Source of the DNA: a bacterium EF100-94H03 bin56
GTDB lineage: Bacteria > Pseudomonadota > Alphaproteobacteria > SP197
Length of the DNA stretch: 64,000 bases
Assembly: GCA_002238685.1 (NCBI GenBank)
Contig: MPMV01000010.1
Span: forward strand, 1 to 64,000
Direction: 5' to 3'
Shown: positions 54,052-63,395 of the stretch, one piece after another
Layout of the letters: every line of letters begins with the position of its first letter
Position numbering within the stretch: the stretch's first letter is position 1
Notes under the pieces: model-generated
Databases searched by the model: none
The model's input: only the letters and a program-made list of their open reading frames with translations
What the model was told of the DNA's origin: nothing
Program-made: the position numbers and the translations under genes

Positions 54052-55704
54052 TTACGACTTGCCGGCATGCTCGCTTGCCGGGCCCTCTCGCAGCAACGCA
54101 CCGACACGGGTATCGAGCAGATTATCCAACCAGTCCGGGTCCATTTCGGGTACGGAGGCGAGCAGTAATTCAGTGTATTCATGATGCGGCGGAGTCAGTA
54201 TCTCATCGCGGGAGCCATGCTCGACCACCCGACCCTGCAACATCACCACGATTTCATCGGAAATCGCCTTGACAGTGGCAAGGTCATGGGTAATGAACAA
54301 GTAAGATACGCTGAGTTGGTTTTGCAGGCGTTGCAACAATTTCAAGATATCCTCGGCGACCAGCTGGTCCAGCGCCGAGGTCACCTCGTCGCAGATGATC
54401 ATGTCGGGTTCTGCGGCGAGCGCCCGAGCGATACATACGCGTTGCTTTTCGCCGCCCGAGAGTTCCGACGGGAAACGATTTATGTAGCGCTCAGGCAGTT
54501 CGATGTGTTCCATCAGATCGGCAACCCGCTTGCGTTTCTCTTCGCCCCTCATGCCAAAATAGAATTCCAGTGGCCGGCCCAGAATCTCGTGAATTTTTTG
54601 ATGTGGGTTCAGCGAGACGTCGGGCATCTGGTAGATCAGTTGCAGGTGGCGCAACATCTCCTTGCTGCGATCACTGAATCTTGCCGGCAGTTCCTTGCCG
54701 TCAAATACGATGTTACCCTTGATCGGCGGCAGCAAGCCGGTAATGACGCGTGCCAGGGTGCTCTTGCCGCTACCGGATTCGCCAACCACCGCGACCGTCT
54801 TGCCGCGCGTCAGCTTCAGGTTGATGTCCTGTAGAACCAGGACGCCGTCGCCATAGGCCGCCGTCACTTCACTTACCTCAAGCAGGGACTTGCTCCGATC
54901 GGGATGCTCGATCTTTTCCGCCCGGCCCTTGCGAACCGACAGCAGGGCGCGGGTATAGTCCTGCTCGGGATTGGCCAGCATCTCCCGCGTGCCACCTTCC
55001 TCTACGAGTTTGCCATGACGCAGCACCATGATGCGGTCAGCCACCTGGGAGACCACGGCGAGATCATGGGAGATGTAGATGGCAGCCGAATTGAGATCCT
55101 TGATAGCGCCCTTGATCGCCGCCAGCACCTCGATCTGGGTGGTCACGTCGAGCGCGGTCGTCGGCTCATCGAAGACGACCAGGTCTGGCTTGCAAGCCAT
55201 TGCCATGGCGACCATGGCGCGTTGCAGCTGGCCACCGGAGACCTGGTGCGGATAGCGGTTGCCGATAGTGTCCGGATTCGGCAAGTCGAACCTGCGATAC
55301 AGTTCCCGCGCGTCTTTTTCCGCCTCGGCGCGGGACATGATGCCGTGCTTGACCGGAGCCTCGGCGTACTGCCGGATCAAGCGGTGAGCGGGATTGAACG
55401 ACGCGGCCGCACTTTGCGCAACATAGGAAACACGCAAACCGCGGATCTTCCGCAGTTCCCGGTCCGATGCGCTCGTGAGCTCGATGTCGCCGAATCTGAT
55501 ACTGCCACTGACAATGCGGCAACCCGGCCGACAGAAACCCATGCTGGCTATACCGATAGTAGATTTGCCGGCACCCGATTCACCGATAAGTCCCAGCACC
55601 TCGCCACGGTCGACGTGGACATCCACGCCCAGTACGATGTCGCCCCACTGCTCTTCCTGAAAGCCTTCTATGACCAGATTTCTCATTGTAAGCAAGCGCG
55701 ACAT
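54052..55704 (-). CDS. Dipeptide/oligopeptide-type ABC ATPase, fused DppD-DppF form
   Basis: 550 aa with two nucleotide-binding domains in one chain. NBD1 (1-270): [14 protein letters not shown]alker A near residue 41, [16 protein letters not shown] signature, [16 protein letters not shown]alker [14 protein letters not shown] switch. NBD2 (275-530): [63 protein letters not shown]. This is the usual form for nickel/peptide/opine-type importers. Last gene of the operon reading leftward from the SDR; 26 bp separates it from the permease gene. Confidence 0.93.
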   Translation of the reverse strand: MSRLLTMRNLVIEGFQEEQWGDIVLGVDVHVDRGEVLGLIGESGAGKSTIGIASMGFCRPGCRIVSGSIRFGDIELTSASDRELRKIRGLRVSYVAQSAAASFNPAHRLIRQYAEAPVKHGIMSRAEAEKDARELYRRFDLPNPDTIGNRYPHQVSGGQLQRAMVAMAMACKPDLVVFDEPTTALDVTTQIEVLAAIKGAIKDLNSAAIYISHDLAVVSQVADRIMVLRHGKLVEEGGTREMLANPEQDYTRALLSVRKGRAEKIEHPDRSKSLLEVSEVTAAYGDGVLVLQDINLKLTRGKTVAVVGESGSGKSTLARVITGLLPPIKGNIVFDGKELPARFSDRSKEMLRHLQLIYQMPDVSLNPHQKIHEILGRPLEFYFGMRGEEKRKRVADLMEHIELPERYINRFPSELSGGEKQRVCIARALAAEPDMIICDEVTSALDQLVAEDILKLLQRLQNQLSVSYLFITHDLATVKAISDEIVVMLQGRVVEHGSRDEILTPPHHEYTELLLASVPEMDPDWLDNLLDTRVGALLREGPASEHAGKS

Positions 55705-55730
55705 GAAATGTTTCCTACAGCGATTGATCG

Positions 55731-56645
55731 TCAGTATTCTTCGCGAAGACCGGCTGCCTTGCGCAAGAACCAGTCAACCACCAAATTGATGCCAATGGTC
55801 AGAAACGCGATGGCGGCAGCGGGAATCAGGGGATTGTAGACACCAAAGCTGATCGCTCCCGAATTCTCCTTCACCATGCTGCCCCAATCGGCCGTGGGCG
55901 GTTGCAGGCCTAACCCCAAGAAACTGAGTGCGCTGATAAACAGGAACACAAAGCAGAACCTCAGACCGAATTCAGCAACCAGCGGGGGTAGAGTACTGGG
56001 GAGGATTTCACGCCACATGACCCACATCAGTTTTTCGCCACGCACGCGCGCCACCTCCACGAACTCCATCACCGTGATATCCATGGCGACAGCCCGTGAC
56101 AGGCGAAAGACACGCGTGGAATCGAGCAACGCTATGACGACGATCAGCACTGGTATCGACGTGCCGGCCACCGACAGAACGATCAGGGCGAAGATGAGGG
56201 TCGGGAATGCCATCAGAATATCGACCATGCGGCTGATGATCTGATCGACCCACCCGCGCATGGTGGCCGCCAGAAAACCGAATGTCATGCCCACCAGGAA
56301 CGAAAGTCCCGTGATAACCAGCGCGATGCTGATGGTATTGCGGGCTCCGTACAAGAGACGGGTAAACAGATCGCGGCCAATATGGTCGGTGCCAAGCCAG
56401 GCCTTGCCGTCCATGCGGTCATCATTCAACTGCGACCAGCACGCACCATGAAGCTCAATCGCTTCTTCGGAACAGTCCATGGCCCAGATACCGGGTTCCC
56501 ACACCTTGCCGATTATCTCGGTTTCCGTAAACGGTGCCAGTGCCGGCGCAAAGGCCAGGGCAAACAGATTGATGGCAATAATGATGAAACCCAGTTGGGC
56601 GCTTCGAGGGGCTTTCAAGAATGTCTTCGCGATATTTGTGATCAT
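55731..56645 (-). CDS. ABC transporter permease, DppC type
   Basis: 304 aa from ATG 56645. About six hydrophobic segments. Seen: HIGRDLFTRLLYGARNTISIALV (the 'D..GRD..sRllyGaR.Sl.ig' block of DppC/OppC), MAFPTLIFALIVLSV, and the coupling loop EFVEVARVRGEKLMWVMWREILPSTLPPL (E-A-R...G......HilPN variant). Between segments 1 and 2 is a longer acidic, Cys-containing periplasmic loop (AMDCSEEAIELHGACWSQ), unusual for the family. Partner of the DppB-type permease. Confidence 0.92.
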   Translation of the reverse strand: MITNIAKTFLKAPRSAQLGFIIIAINLFALAFAPALAPFTETEIIGKVWEPGIWAMDCSEEAIELHGACWSQLNDDRMDGKAWLGTDHIGRDLFTRLLYGARNTISIALVITGLSFLVGMTFGFLAATMRGWVDQIISRMVDILMAFPTLIFALIVLSVAGTSIPVLIVVIALLDSTRVFRLSRAVAMDITVMEFVEVARVRGEKLMWVMWREILPSTLPPLVAEFGLRFCFVFLFISALSFLGLGLQPPTADWGSMVKENSGAISFGVYNPLIPAAAIAFLTIGINLVVDWFLRKAAGLREEY

Positions 56646-56655
56646 TGCGGTGAAC

Positions 56656-57612
56656 TCACATGGGATGCCGCAAACGTGGATTGGCAATGATCGAAAGAAT
56701 GTCGGCGGTCAAATTCAGCATGACATAGGTACTGGCAAAAATCAGTCCACTCGCCTGCACCACCGGGAGGTCGCGCTTGGATACGGAATCGACCATCAGT
56801 TGCCCTAACCCCGGATAGACGAACACTACCTCGACGACCACAACGCCCACCACCAGATAGGCCAGGTTGATGACGACAACGTTGATTATGGGGGCCAGGG
56901 CGTTGGGCAATGCGTGGTACATGATCACCCAGGACCGTTTCATTCCCTTTAGTTGTGCAGTCTCGATGTACGGTCTGGTCAGCACATTGATGATGGCCGC
57001 CCGGGTCAGGCGCATCATGTGCGCAACCACCACCAGGACCAGGGTCATGACCGGCAGGAAAACGGCGTAAAGTCGCTCCCAGAACCCCGCGTTCGATGAC
57101 CAGTCTGCCATGCTCGGGAAAATACTGAACTCTACCGACAGGAAGACGATAAGGATATAAGCGACAAGAAACTCAGGGACCGAGATTGTCATCAGGGTGG
57201 TCATGGAGATTATCTTGTCGAAAAGGGAATCTCGATACAGCGCCGCCAACATGCCCAGGAAAATGGAAAGCGGAACGGCGATAATGGCAGCGTTCGATGC
57301 CAGGAACAGCGTATTGGCCAGGCGCGTACCGATAAGATCGGCAACCTCCCGCCTGTTGGCCAACGATGTCCCCAGATCCCATTGCAGGATATTGCCCAAC
57401 CAGTCGAAATAACGCACATGCAATGGCTGGTCCAGGCCCAGTTCAAGTCGAATTGCGGCGAGAGACTCCTGCGTCGCCTGCTGCCCTAGAAGCGCCTGAG
57501 CCAAGTCACCGGGCAACATTTCCACACCGAGTAAGATCAGCACTGAAATGACAAATAGCGTCAATAGACCGAAGGCCAGGCGTTTGACGATGAGGATCGT
57601 CAGGCTATCCAC
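56656..57612 (-). CDS. ABC transporter permease, DppB type
   Basis: 318 aa. Seen: MDSLTILIVKRLAFGLLTLFVISVLI at the N-terminus, LGLDQPLHVRYFDWLGNILQWDLGTSL (the 'LGLD.P...qY..wl.....GDlG.S' block with D to W-D variation), ISVPEFLVAYILI, and coupling loop YIETAQLKGMKRSWVIMYHALPNALAPI (Y-x-x-x-A-x-x-K-G...H.lpNal). Overlaps the preceding small ORF by 8 bp, so translation is coupled. Confidence 0.93.
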   Translation of the reverse strand: MDSLTILIVKRLAFGLLTLFVISVLILLGVEMLPGDLAQALLGQQATQESLAAIRLELGLDQPLHVRYFDWLGNILQWDLGTSLANRREVADLIGTRLANTLFLASNAAIIAVPLSIFLGMLAALYRDSLFDKIISMTTLMTISVPEFLVAYILIVFLSVEFSIFPSMADWSSNAGFWERLYAVFLPVMTLVLVVVAHMMRLTRAAIINVLTRPYIETAQLKGMKRSWVIMYHALPNALAPIINVVVINLAYLVVGVVVVEVVFVYPGLGQLMVDSVSKRDLPVVQASGLIFASTYVMLNLTADILSIIANPRLRHPM

Positions 57613-57991
57613 AATCGACTCCTGCCGTGAGTTGGCGGTCGAACATGTTGCGGGTGATGCGCGGAACGCCCTTGGGCTGCCACACCAAGCCCCGGCTCCA
57701 GGGCCGATGCATGCTCAGGCGGGTCGAGAATTCATCCTTCTTGGGGCCGGTCATGCCTTCGTAGTGGTTGCTGCCGACCCACTCGTCACAGGCGATCCTG
57801 GTTCCGGTGACGCAGACCGGAACCACGGGACGCACGATGAACAGGTGGCGATGCGGGGTGGTGGTCCAGACCTCCAGCTCCCCCGCGTCGCGGCCGGAGC
57901 ATTCATGGAAGTCTTGGAGAACCACGCTGTTCCATTGCCCCTGGACGGTATGGTCCCGCTGGATGCCTGGACCTGACGGTTGCCGCGCCAT
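57605..57991 (-). CDS. Unknown 128-aa protein inside the ABC operon
   Basis: Not recognised. The start ATG 57991 is 13 bp after the SDR stop and its end overlaps the DppB-type gene by 8 bp, so it is most likely a real operon member. Seen: two Cys (in FHECSG and VPVCVTG), PHRHLFIVRPVVPVCVTG, IACDEWVGSNHYEGM, WSRGLVWQPKG. Predominantly beta/loop composition, no signal peptide or membrane segment. Could be a small enzyme or ligand-binding protein that handles the imported compound. Confidence 0.6.
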   Translation of the reverse strand: MARQPSGPGIQRDHTVQGQWNSVVLQDFHECSGRDAGELEVWTTTPHRHLFIVRPVVPVCVTGTRIACDEWVGSNHYEGMTGPKKDEFSTRLSMHRPWSRGLVWQPKGVPRITRNMFDRQLTAGVDCG

Positions 57992-58004
57992 GATCGTAGC
58001 CGGC

Positions 58005-58760
58005 TCAGTGGCCAGCCGTTGTGCCGCCATCGATCGGTAGCGCGGCACCCGTAACGAAACGTGCTTCCTGTGAGGCCAGATAGAAGACCCCGAAAGCAAT
58101 TTCGGCCGGTGTTGCAATGCGCTTCAGAGGCGCGTAGTCGATCATCTTCTGCCAAGCAGCGTCCGGGTCCGGCTTCCTCTTGACAGAAAGGCGGATCATG
58201 TCGGTATCCACGTAGCCTGGGCATATGCAATTGACCCGTACGTCCGGCGCGATCTCAAGGGCCATGGCCTTGGTCATGTTGACGACCCCGCCCTTTGAAC
58301 CGCAGTACACGGTGAGCCCCGGCACTCCGATCAGGCCCGCGTCGGAGGCAATGTTGATGATATTGCCATTGGATTTGCGTAATTCGGGAATTGCCGCCCG
58401 GCAGACGAAGAACAGACCTTTCAGATTAACGTCGATGTGATCGTCCCACATCTCTTCATCACAATCCGCAATGGGTCTGCTGGCACCGATGCCCGCACTG
58501 TTGACCAGAATGTCCAGGCCACCGAAAGCATCAATCGCCGTCTTGACAGCCAATTCGCAGCCAGCAACGGTTCCGATATCGGCGGGCGCTGCGAGCAGGT
58601 GATCTCCATTGCCCAGTTTCTCCATGGCGGAGCTCACGGATTCCGGTGATTTGCCGTTGACGGCAACACGAGCGCCAGCCTCCAGAAAGGCTTCTGCAAT
58701 GCCAAAACCAATGCCTCGACTGCTGCCCGTTATCAAGACCCGTTTATCCGTGAAATTCAT
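58005..58760 (-). CDS. Short-chain dehydrogenase/reductase
   Basis: 251 aa, classical SDR. Seen: KRVLITGSSRGIGFGIAEAF (NAD(P) site), NSAGIGASRP, IINIASDAGLIGVPGLTVYCGSKGGVVNMT (Ser, Tyr, Lys; catalytic Y-x-x-x-K as YCGSK), CPGYVDTDMI and FVTGAALPIDGGTTAGH. First gene of the leftward run SDR - unknown protein - permease B - permease C - ATPase; the binding protein lies 171 bp further upstream. It probably oxidises or reduces the imported compound. Confidence 0.93.
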   Translation of the reverse strand: MNFTDKRVLITGSSRGIGFGIAEAFLEAGARVAVNGKSPESVSSAMEKLGNGDHLLAAPADIGTVAGCELAVKTAIDAFGGLDILVNSAGIGASRPIADCDEEMWDDHIDVNLKGLFFVCRAAIPELRKSNGNIINIASDAGLIGVPGLTVYCGSKGGVVNMTKAMALEIAPDVRVNCICPGYVDTDMIRLSVKRKPDPDAAWQKMIDYAPLKRIATPAEIAFGVFYLASQEARFVTGAALPIDGGTTAGH

Positions 58761-58930
58761 GTCGGTCCCTCTTATTGTCCAACAGGCGTCCTGGTTCGAG
58801 AATCAGTCTGGCACCGCTCATCCAGTCGGGGAAATTGAGCGACAGGATGGGCGATGCCAGAGAATTGTCCGGAACTCAGGCAAATCACCGGCGCTCATGC
58901 ACAGGTGATTTGCCATCCGTTCGGGCGTTA

Positions 58931-60517
58931 CTACGCGTCTTCGTCGACCCAGATTTCCTCGTACAGCAGACCGGCACTCAAACCGAAGGCGGAACTGCCC
59001 TGGTAGCCCTGAATCCGCTTATGGGTGCCTTCCACGAAGTTCATGTACATGGGATTGAACGCGCCGCCATCGTCGTGCAGCAAGGTTTCCGCCTCGCAGT
59101 AGATTTCGTAGCGCAGCGCGGGATCGGTGGTCTTGCGACCCATGACCAGTAACTCGTCAAAGCGTGCGTTCTTCCACTGGCTCTCGTTCCACTCCGCCTC
59201 CGAGTGGTAGACGAGGGTGAGGATGAGATCCGCGGTGGGCCGTGCGTTCCAGTTGGAGGCGCACATGGGCACCTGCATCCAGACGTTGTCCCAGTAGCCG
59301 TCCGCGGCTTCCCGCTTGACCTGGATGTCGATGCCGGCCGCCTTCGCGCCCTCCTGGAGCATGACTGTCGCGTCGACCGCGAAGTCGCCAGCTTCAACCG
59401 AAGTGGATACCTCGATGCCGGACAGACCCGTCTTATTCCAATAGAATTTCGCCTTGTCGGGATCAAAGTCGTGTTGCGGGATCTCTTTGCAATACATGGC
59501 AATTCCGGGATTGACGGAAAAGTCATTGCCGATGGTGCCGTGGCCTTGCAGCAGATTGTCAACCATGGCTTGACGATCGACGCAGTGCTTGAGTGCGAGC
59601 CTCACATTGAGATCATTGGTTGGTTCCCTATCGCACATCATGACCCACAGGAATTGCGCGCCCGAGGCAATGGAGTGCACGGTGACGTTGGGGTCCCGGT
59701 CGAGCAGTCCGGCGGTGCGCGCGTCCACCGCGCAGATGCCTACAGCGCCAGTGCGCAGTCCGTTCGTGCGCGCAGTGGCGTCCGAGATGCCCTGGCTGAT
59801 GAAAGTGTCGACCCAGGCGGAGTCCGGCTTCCAGTAGTTCTCGTTGCGAACGGCGACCGAGCGAAGCGCGGGCTCAAATTCAACCAGTTTGTACGGCCCC
59901 GTGCCAACCACCGGGTCGCCGTCCTTCCAGCCCTCGGCGACGATCGACGTGTGGTAGTCGTGACCGAGCTGGATGGGAAAGTCGGCGTTGCCGTTGTCGA
60001 GGGTTATCTTCACCACGTTGTCGCCATCAGCCCTCATATCCATGATCGATGCAAGCAGCGTCTTTGACGGGGATTTCGAGCCTTCCTTGATGTGCTCGTT
60101 CAGCGAATAAATGACGTCGTCTGCGGTGAGCGTCTTGCCGTTGTGGAATTCCACGCCCTTGCGCAGCTTGAAAGTCCACTCGGTGGCTTCGTTCACTCCC
60201 TCCCACTCCTCTGCCAGGTTCGGCACCGCGTTCAGGTTCCGGTCCAGATTCGTGAGCCGGTTATAGACCTGATGGGACCGGTTGGCATCGGTTCCAGTGA
60301 GCATCTTGGTGGGGTCGAAAGTCTCCGTCTGGCTGGTTTCCTCGGTGGCGACCGTAACCTCGCCACCGCGCTTCGGCGTTGACGCATAGGCAGACTTGCC
60401 GAGTAAACTTGTGGCGGCGGCGGTGGTGATGCCCAGGGCGGCAGCACGACCGAGAAATTCTCGCCGACCCATGCGGCCGGTTTCCATCTCCTTCAACAGG
60501 ATGTCTATGTCTTTCAT
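58931..60517 (-). CDS. ABC transporter substrate-binding protein, family 5 (DppA type)
   Basis: 528 aa. N-terminal Tat signal: GRMGRREFLGRAAALGITTAAATSLLG (RREFLG twin-arginine motif). Mature part: ETFDPTKMLTGTDANRSHQVYNRLTNLD, VPNLAEEWEGVNEATEWTFKLRKGVEFHNGKTLTADDVIYSLN (hallmark of family 5), VGTGPYKLVEFEP, VRLALKHCVDRQAMVDNLLQGHG. It binds a peptide-, opine- or amine-like ligand for the downstream permeases. Good GGAGGAG site upstream. The 170-bp gap to the SDR gene may separate an abundant transcript for the binding protein from the rest. Confidence 0.93.
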   Translation of the reverse strand: MKDIDILLKEMETGRMGRREFLGRAAALGITTAAATSLLGKSAYASTPKRGGEVTVATEETSQTETFDPTKMLTGTDANRSHQVYNRLTNLDRNLNAVPNLAEEWEGVNEATEWTFKLRKGVEFHNGKTLTADDVIYSLNEHIKEGSKSPSKTLLASIMDMRADGDNVVKITLDNGNADFPIQLGHDYHTSIVAEGWKDGDPVVGTGPYKLVEFEPALRSVAVRNENYWKPDSAWVDTFISQGISDATARTNGLRTGAVGICAVDARTAGLLDRDPNVTVHSIASGAQFLWVMMCDREPTNDLNVRLALKHCVDRQAMVDNLLQGHGTIGNDFSVNPGIAMYCKEIPQHDFDPDKAKFYWNKTGLSGIEVSTSVEAGDFAVDATVMLQEGAKAAGIDIQVKREAADGYWDNVWMQVPMCASNWNARPTADLILTLVYHSEAEWNESQWKNARFDELLVMGRKTTDPALRYEIYCEAETLLHDDGGAFNPMYMNFVEGTHKRIQGYQGSSAFGLSAGLLYEEIWVDEDA

Positions 60518-60859
60518 AACGCTCCTCCACGTTGAGTTCTTATCATCGAGCAGTCGTCGGTCAGAGTCCCTCTCTCGTGGGCGGAGTTGCCGCCAGACCG
60601 GCGCTCCCTAATTCGTCGCGAACTTGGAACACCTCAGTCGGCCGCTCTCGCGATCCGATAGAATCCGAACCGCCTGGGGCAGTAGGTCGTTGCCGCTTGC
60701 TCAGGCAATCAATTCGCGAGTCATCCAATGCAGTCTAGGCGCGCTGGCGTGGATCTACAACCGAATTTCACGCAAGTGTCGCCAACGGGTGATATGCCCG
60801 GTCCATGTACCAGATGAACTGTCTTGATTTGGAACATCTCTGGATGATGGAGGATTGGG
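60518..60859. other. Intergenic region upstream of the DppA-type gene
   Basis: About 340 bp. Should contain the promoter of the minus-strand operon. No gene recognised. It holds CCGAATTTCACGCA at 60761-60774, which recurs with one change at 61891-61904 on the same strand, on the other side of the transposase remnant. Confidence 0.3.
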
Positions 60860-61830
60860 ATGGGCCGGACGGTGCAGGTACGCGGACTGAGGTTGATAAA
60901 ATCCGAGGAAATTTGCGGGCGCAACCATGGTGGTATGCTGAAGCGGCGGAAGGGTTGGAAGTTCTCTCCGGCCGCGCTTCGGTGCGGCGTCCTGCCGGCG
61001 GACGCGATGATGTCGGTCCCGAGTTGTTCGACACCCGCTATTGGGACGTCACCGCCAGGCACTTCCACGAGAAGCTGCAATCGCAGCTACAACTGCCTCG
61101 CAGGCCGGTCGCGCCGTGTCCTGCCCGGCATGATGCTGCATCAGGACGGCTCGACCCACGGGTGGGTTCCCGGACGGTGGTGGGATCTGACTGACCCCAT
61201 GGACGACGCCACCGGCGAGTCCGCTGCGCCCTCTTCGTCGCCGAAGAGGGCACCATGTCGAGCTTCCGGGGGCTTCGCGAGGTGGTCGCGTCCAAGGGGC
61301 TGTTCTGCTCGCTCCATACCGACCGCGGCAGTCACTACCGGCACACGTCGAACGCAGGCGGTAATGTGGACATGGACAATCCGACCCAGGTCGGCCGCGC
61401 CTTCGCTCAACCGGGCATCGAGCTGATTCCGGCCTGCTCGCCCGGGGCGAAAGGACATTCCGAACGCATGTTCGGGAGCCTGCAGAGGCGCCTGTCCCAG
61501 GGAACTCAGACTCGCCGGCGTCACCGATATGGAGATCGCCAACCGGTTCCTCGAGGAGCACTGCCTGCCTCCGGGTGCCGGCCGAAGCCAGGTGCAGCGC
61601 TTTCTTGCCCTTCGCCGGGGCGTTGGAGGCTATCCTCCGCATCCAGGAGAAGCGCACCACCGCCAACGACCACACATGCGCTACAAGGGGCGGATCCTGC
61701 AGATCTCCCCCGCCACCATTGCGTCAAGGCCAGGGTCCGGGTCCGCGATTGCCCCGACGGCACAATGACCGTCTCTCATGGAACGCGATGCCTCGCCCCC
61801 GATACACCCCGGACGGCGAGTTCATCGAAA
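60860..61830 (+). pseudogene. Decayed ISNCY-type (integrase-core) transposase
   Basis: Recognisable blocks occur in order but in different frames: VRGLRLIKSEE...GRNHGGMLKRRKGW (N-terminal part), ARHFHEKLQ (another frame), GMMLHQDGSTH...MDDATGES (first catalytic Asp region), TMSSFRGLREVVASKGLFCSLHTDRGSHY (second Asp in TDRGSHY), TQVGRAFAQPGIELIPACSPGAKGHSERMFGSLQ (third, Glu) and a C-terminal VKARVRVRDCPDGTMTVSHG. At least three frameshifts, so it is dead. The pattern is that of the integrase-core transposases classed under ISNCY. It separates the ABC operon from the DapA-family gene. Confidence 0.82.
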
Positions 61831-62206
61831 CAGCACCCCGGCAGGCCCGGCAACCTCAACCGAAGCGGTCAATTCAGGATGCTCCCGATACCGAATTTCG
61901 CGCAGTATTCCACGCAATATTGGTGGCATCGACTTGGACCCACAGGCCCTTGCCGCGCGGGTCACGCACGTGAACTACGGGGACAAGCCGCTCACCAATT
62001 CGAATCCGGGACTACCGTTGACAGTAAAGTCGGTTTGCACCAAGCTTTGCGGAGAACGAGCAGGGAAGTCCATGCGGTCGGAGATTGTGTCGCGCCGCGG
62101 CAAACGCCCTGCTGTTTTTTGCGAGGATCGGAAGAGTGCTCGGAAACTCCAGCCAGACATTGCGAGTAACGGCTTGATAGCCGTGTCACGGTGAGGGAAC
62201 CAAGAG
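61831..62206. other. Region between transposase remnant and aldolase gene
   Basis: About 375 bp. The left end is residual insertion-sequence DNA. A frame near 61920-62020 (DLDPQALAARVTHVNYGDKP) looks coding-like, but I recognise nothing and it is not supported as a gene. The last 40 bp hold the ribosome site of the next gene. Confidence 0.3.
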
Positions 62207-63103
62207 ATGGCAGAAATTCATGGAATCAATCTGGCCATGCAAACCCCGTTCAATGACGATGGAAGCATTGATTACTCGAGGTTCGAAGAACTAATCGATA
62301 TCTACCTCGACTGCGGTATGCACGGTCTCGTGCTTGGTTCCGGCACCGGACAGCATGCCTATCTGACCGAGGAGGAATGCAACAAGCTCTTCAATCTGGG
62401 CATTGATCGGGTCGGCGGGCGCGTCCCGGTGATTTGCCAATCCTCGGCGTTGAATCTGGACGAACTCGTTCGCCGCTCCAAGAGCGCCGAAGGTCTGGGC
62501 GCCGATGCCATCATGGTCCTGCCTCCGTATCTTGAAGGGCCAACACATGATGACGGCATCCTCGCGTTCTATGAGCGTGTGAACGAGGCGGTCTCGCTCG
62601 ACATCATCGGCTACAACATACCGCAGGCCACCGGGATCGAGATTTCGCCGGATCTCTTCAAGCGACTGAGCGAGCTGGAGCATTTCAACTACATCAAGGA
62701 CAGTTCGGGCGACATAGCCAAACAGCAGGCATTGCTGGCGACCGGCGGCAAGGTCCTGAATGGCGCCGACCCGACCGCCCCTTATTCCTTCATGGCCGGC
62801 TGCGGAGGCACGATTTGGGGTTGTGCCAATTTCTTCCCACGCGAGGCGGTGCAGCTCTACAGCCTGGTGCAAGCCAGGAAATACGACGAAGCAACGGCGC
62901 TCTGGGCACGCATGTTTCCCTCGGTCGCCTACTGCTGGTTCAGCGACTATATGCCGGCGGTCAAGGCTGCCTGCCGGCAGATGGGCTTCGACGGTGGAAC
63001 GGTCCGCGCGCCTGTCTGCGAAATCGGGCCGGAAAAGGAAACCAAGCTCGCCGCCGCGCTGGCGCCGCTCAAGGGCGAGGCAGGTCTGCGCGAGGCGCAC
63101 TGA
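62207..63103 (+). CDS. Dihydrodipicolinate synthase (DapA)/N-acetylneuraminate lyase family aldolase
   Basis: 298-aa class I aldolase barrel. Seen: GINLAMQTPFNDDGSIDYSRFEELID at the N-terminus, LVLGSGTGQHAYLTEEE (the G-T-G-E...Lt.eE loop with Q for E), GLGADAIMVLPPYLEG (GaDa....PyY), IIGYNIPQATGIEI (catalytic Tyr) and FNYIKDSSGD (Schiff-base Lys near residue 166). True DapA contacts (the second Tyr and Arg138) are not clear, so a 2-keto-acid aldolase or decarboxylating dehydratase for a catabolic sugar- or amino-acid-like compound is as likely as lysine synthesis. Single gene, convergent with the dehydratase. Confidence 0.85.
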   Translation: MAEIHGINLAMQTPFNDDGSIDYSRFEELIDIYLDCGMHGLVLGSGTGQHAYLTEEECNKLFNLGIDRVGGRVPVICQSSALNLDELVRRSKSAEGLGADAIMVLPPYLEGPTHDDGILAFYERVNEAVSLDIIGYNIPQATGIEISPDLFKRLSELEHFNYIKDSSGDIAKQQALLATGGKVLNGADPTAPYSFMAGCGGTIWGCANFFPREAVQLYSLVQARKYDEATALWARMFPSVAYCWFSDYMPAVKAACRQMGFDGGTVRAPVCEIGPEKETKLAAALAPLKGEAGLREAH

Positions 63104-63395
63104 GAAATCCGGGCTGGACAATAGCTCCAGAGGGCAAGTGCCAGCCATGGAGGCTGCGCGGACTCGTGATTGAGGGTACTCCGGCTGAATGGCCTCCAGA
63201 GCGATAACCGGGATTGCCGTAATTGATTGCTCCCCGGGTAAGCGCGGCAGGAGGATAGTTTCCCATTGTTGATCTGGTGGCGGATCCCCATGCGAAAATT
63301 GTTCCAGGTGAACGACAGCCATTTGATACACGGTGAACTGCCAATTGGACAGGAAAGTTCAAGAGGCATGACTACGTACTCTCAACGTCCCATTA
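63104..63395. other. Gap between convergent aldolase and dehydratase genes
   Basis: About 290 bp. No gene, RNA or convincing terminator seen; several short frames only. Confidence 0.3.

Noticed and set aside
60761..61904. Near-identical 14-bp sequences CCGAATTTC(A/G)CGCA on both sides of the transposase remnant
   Set aside because: They are in direct, not inverted, orientation and too far apart and too imperfect to be terminal repeats or a target-site duplication. Kept only as a note.
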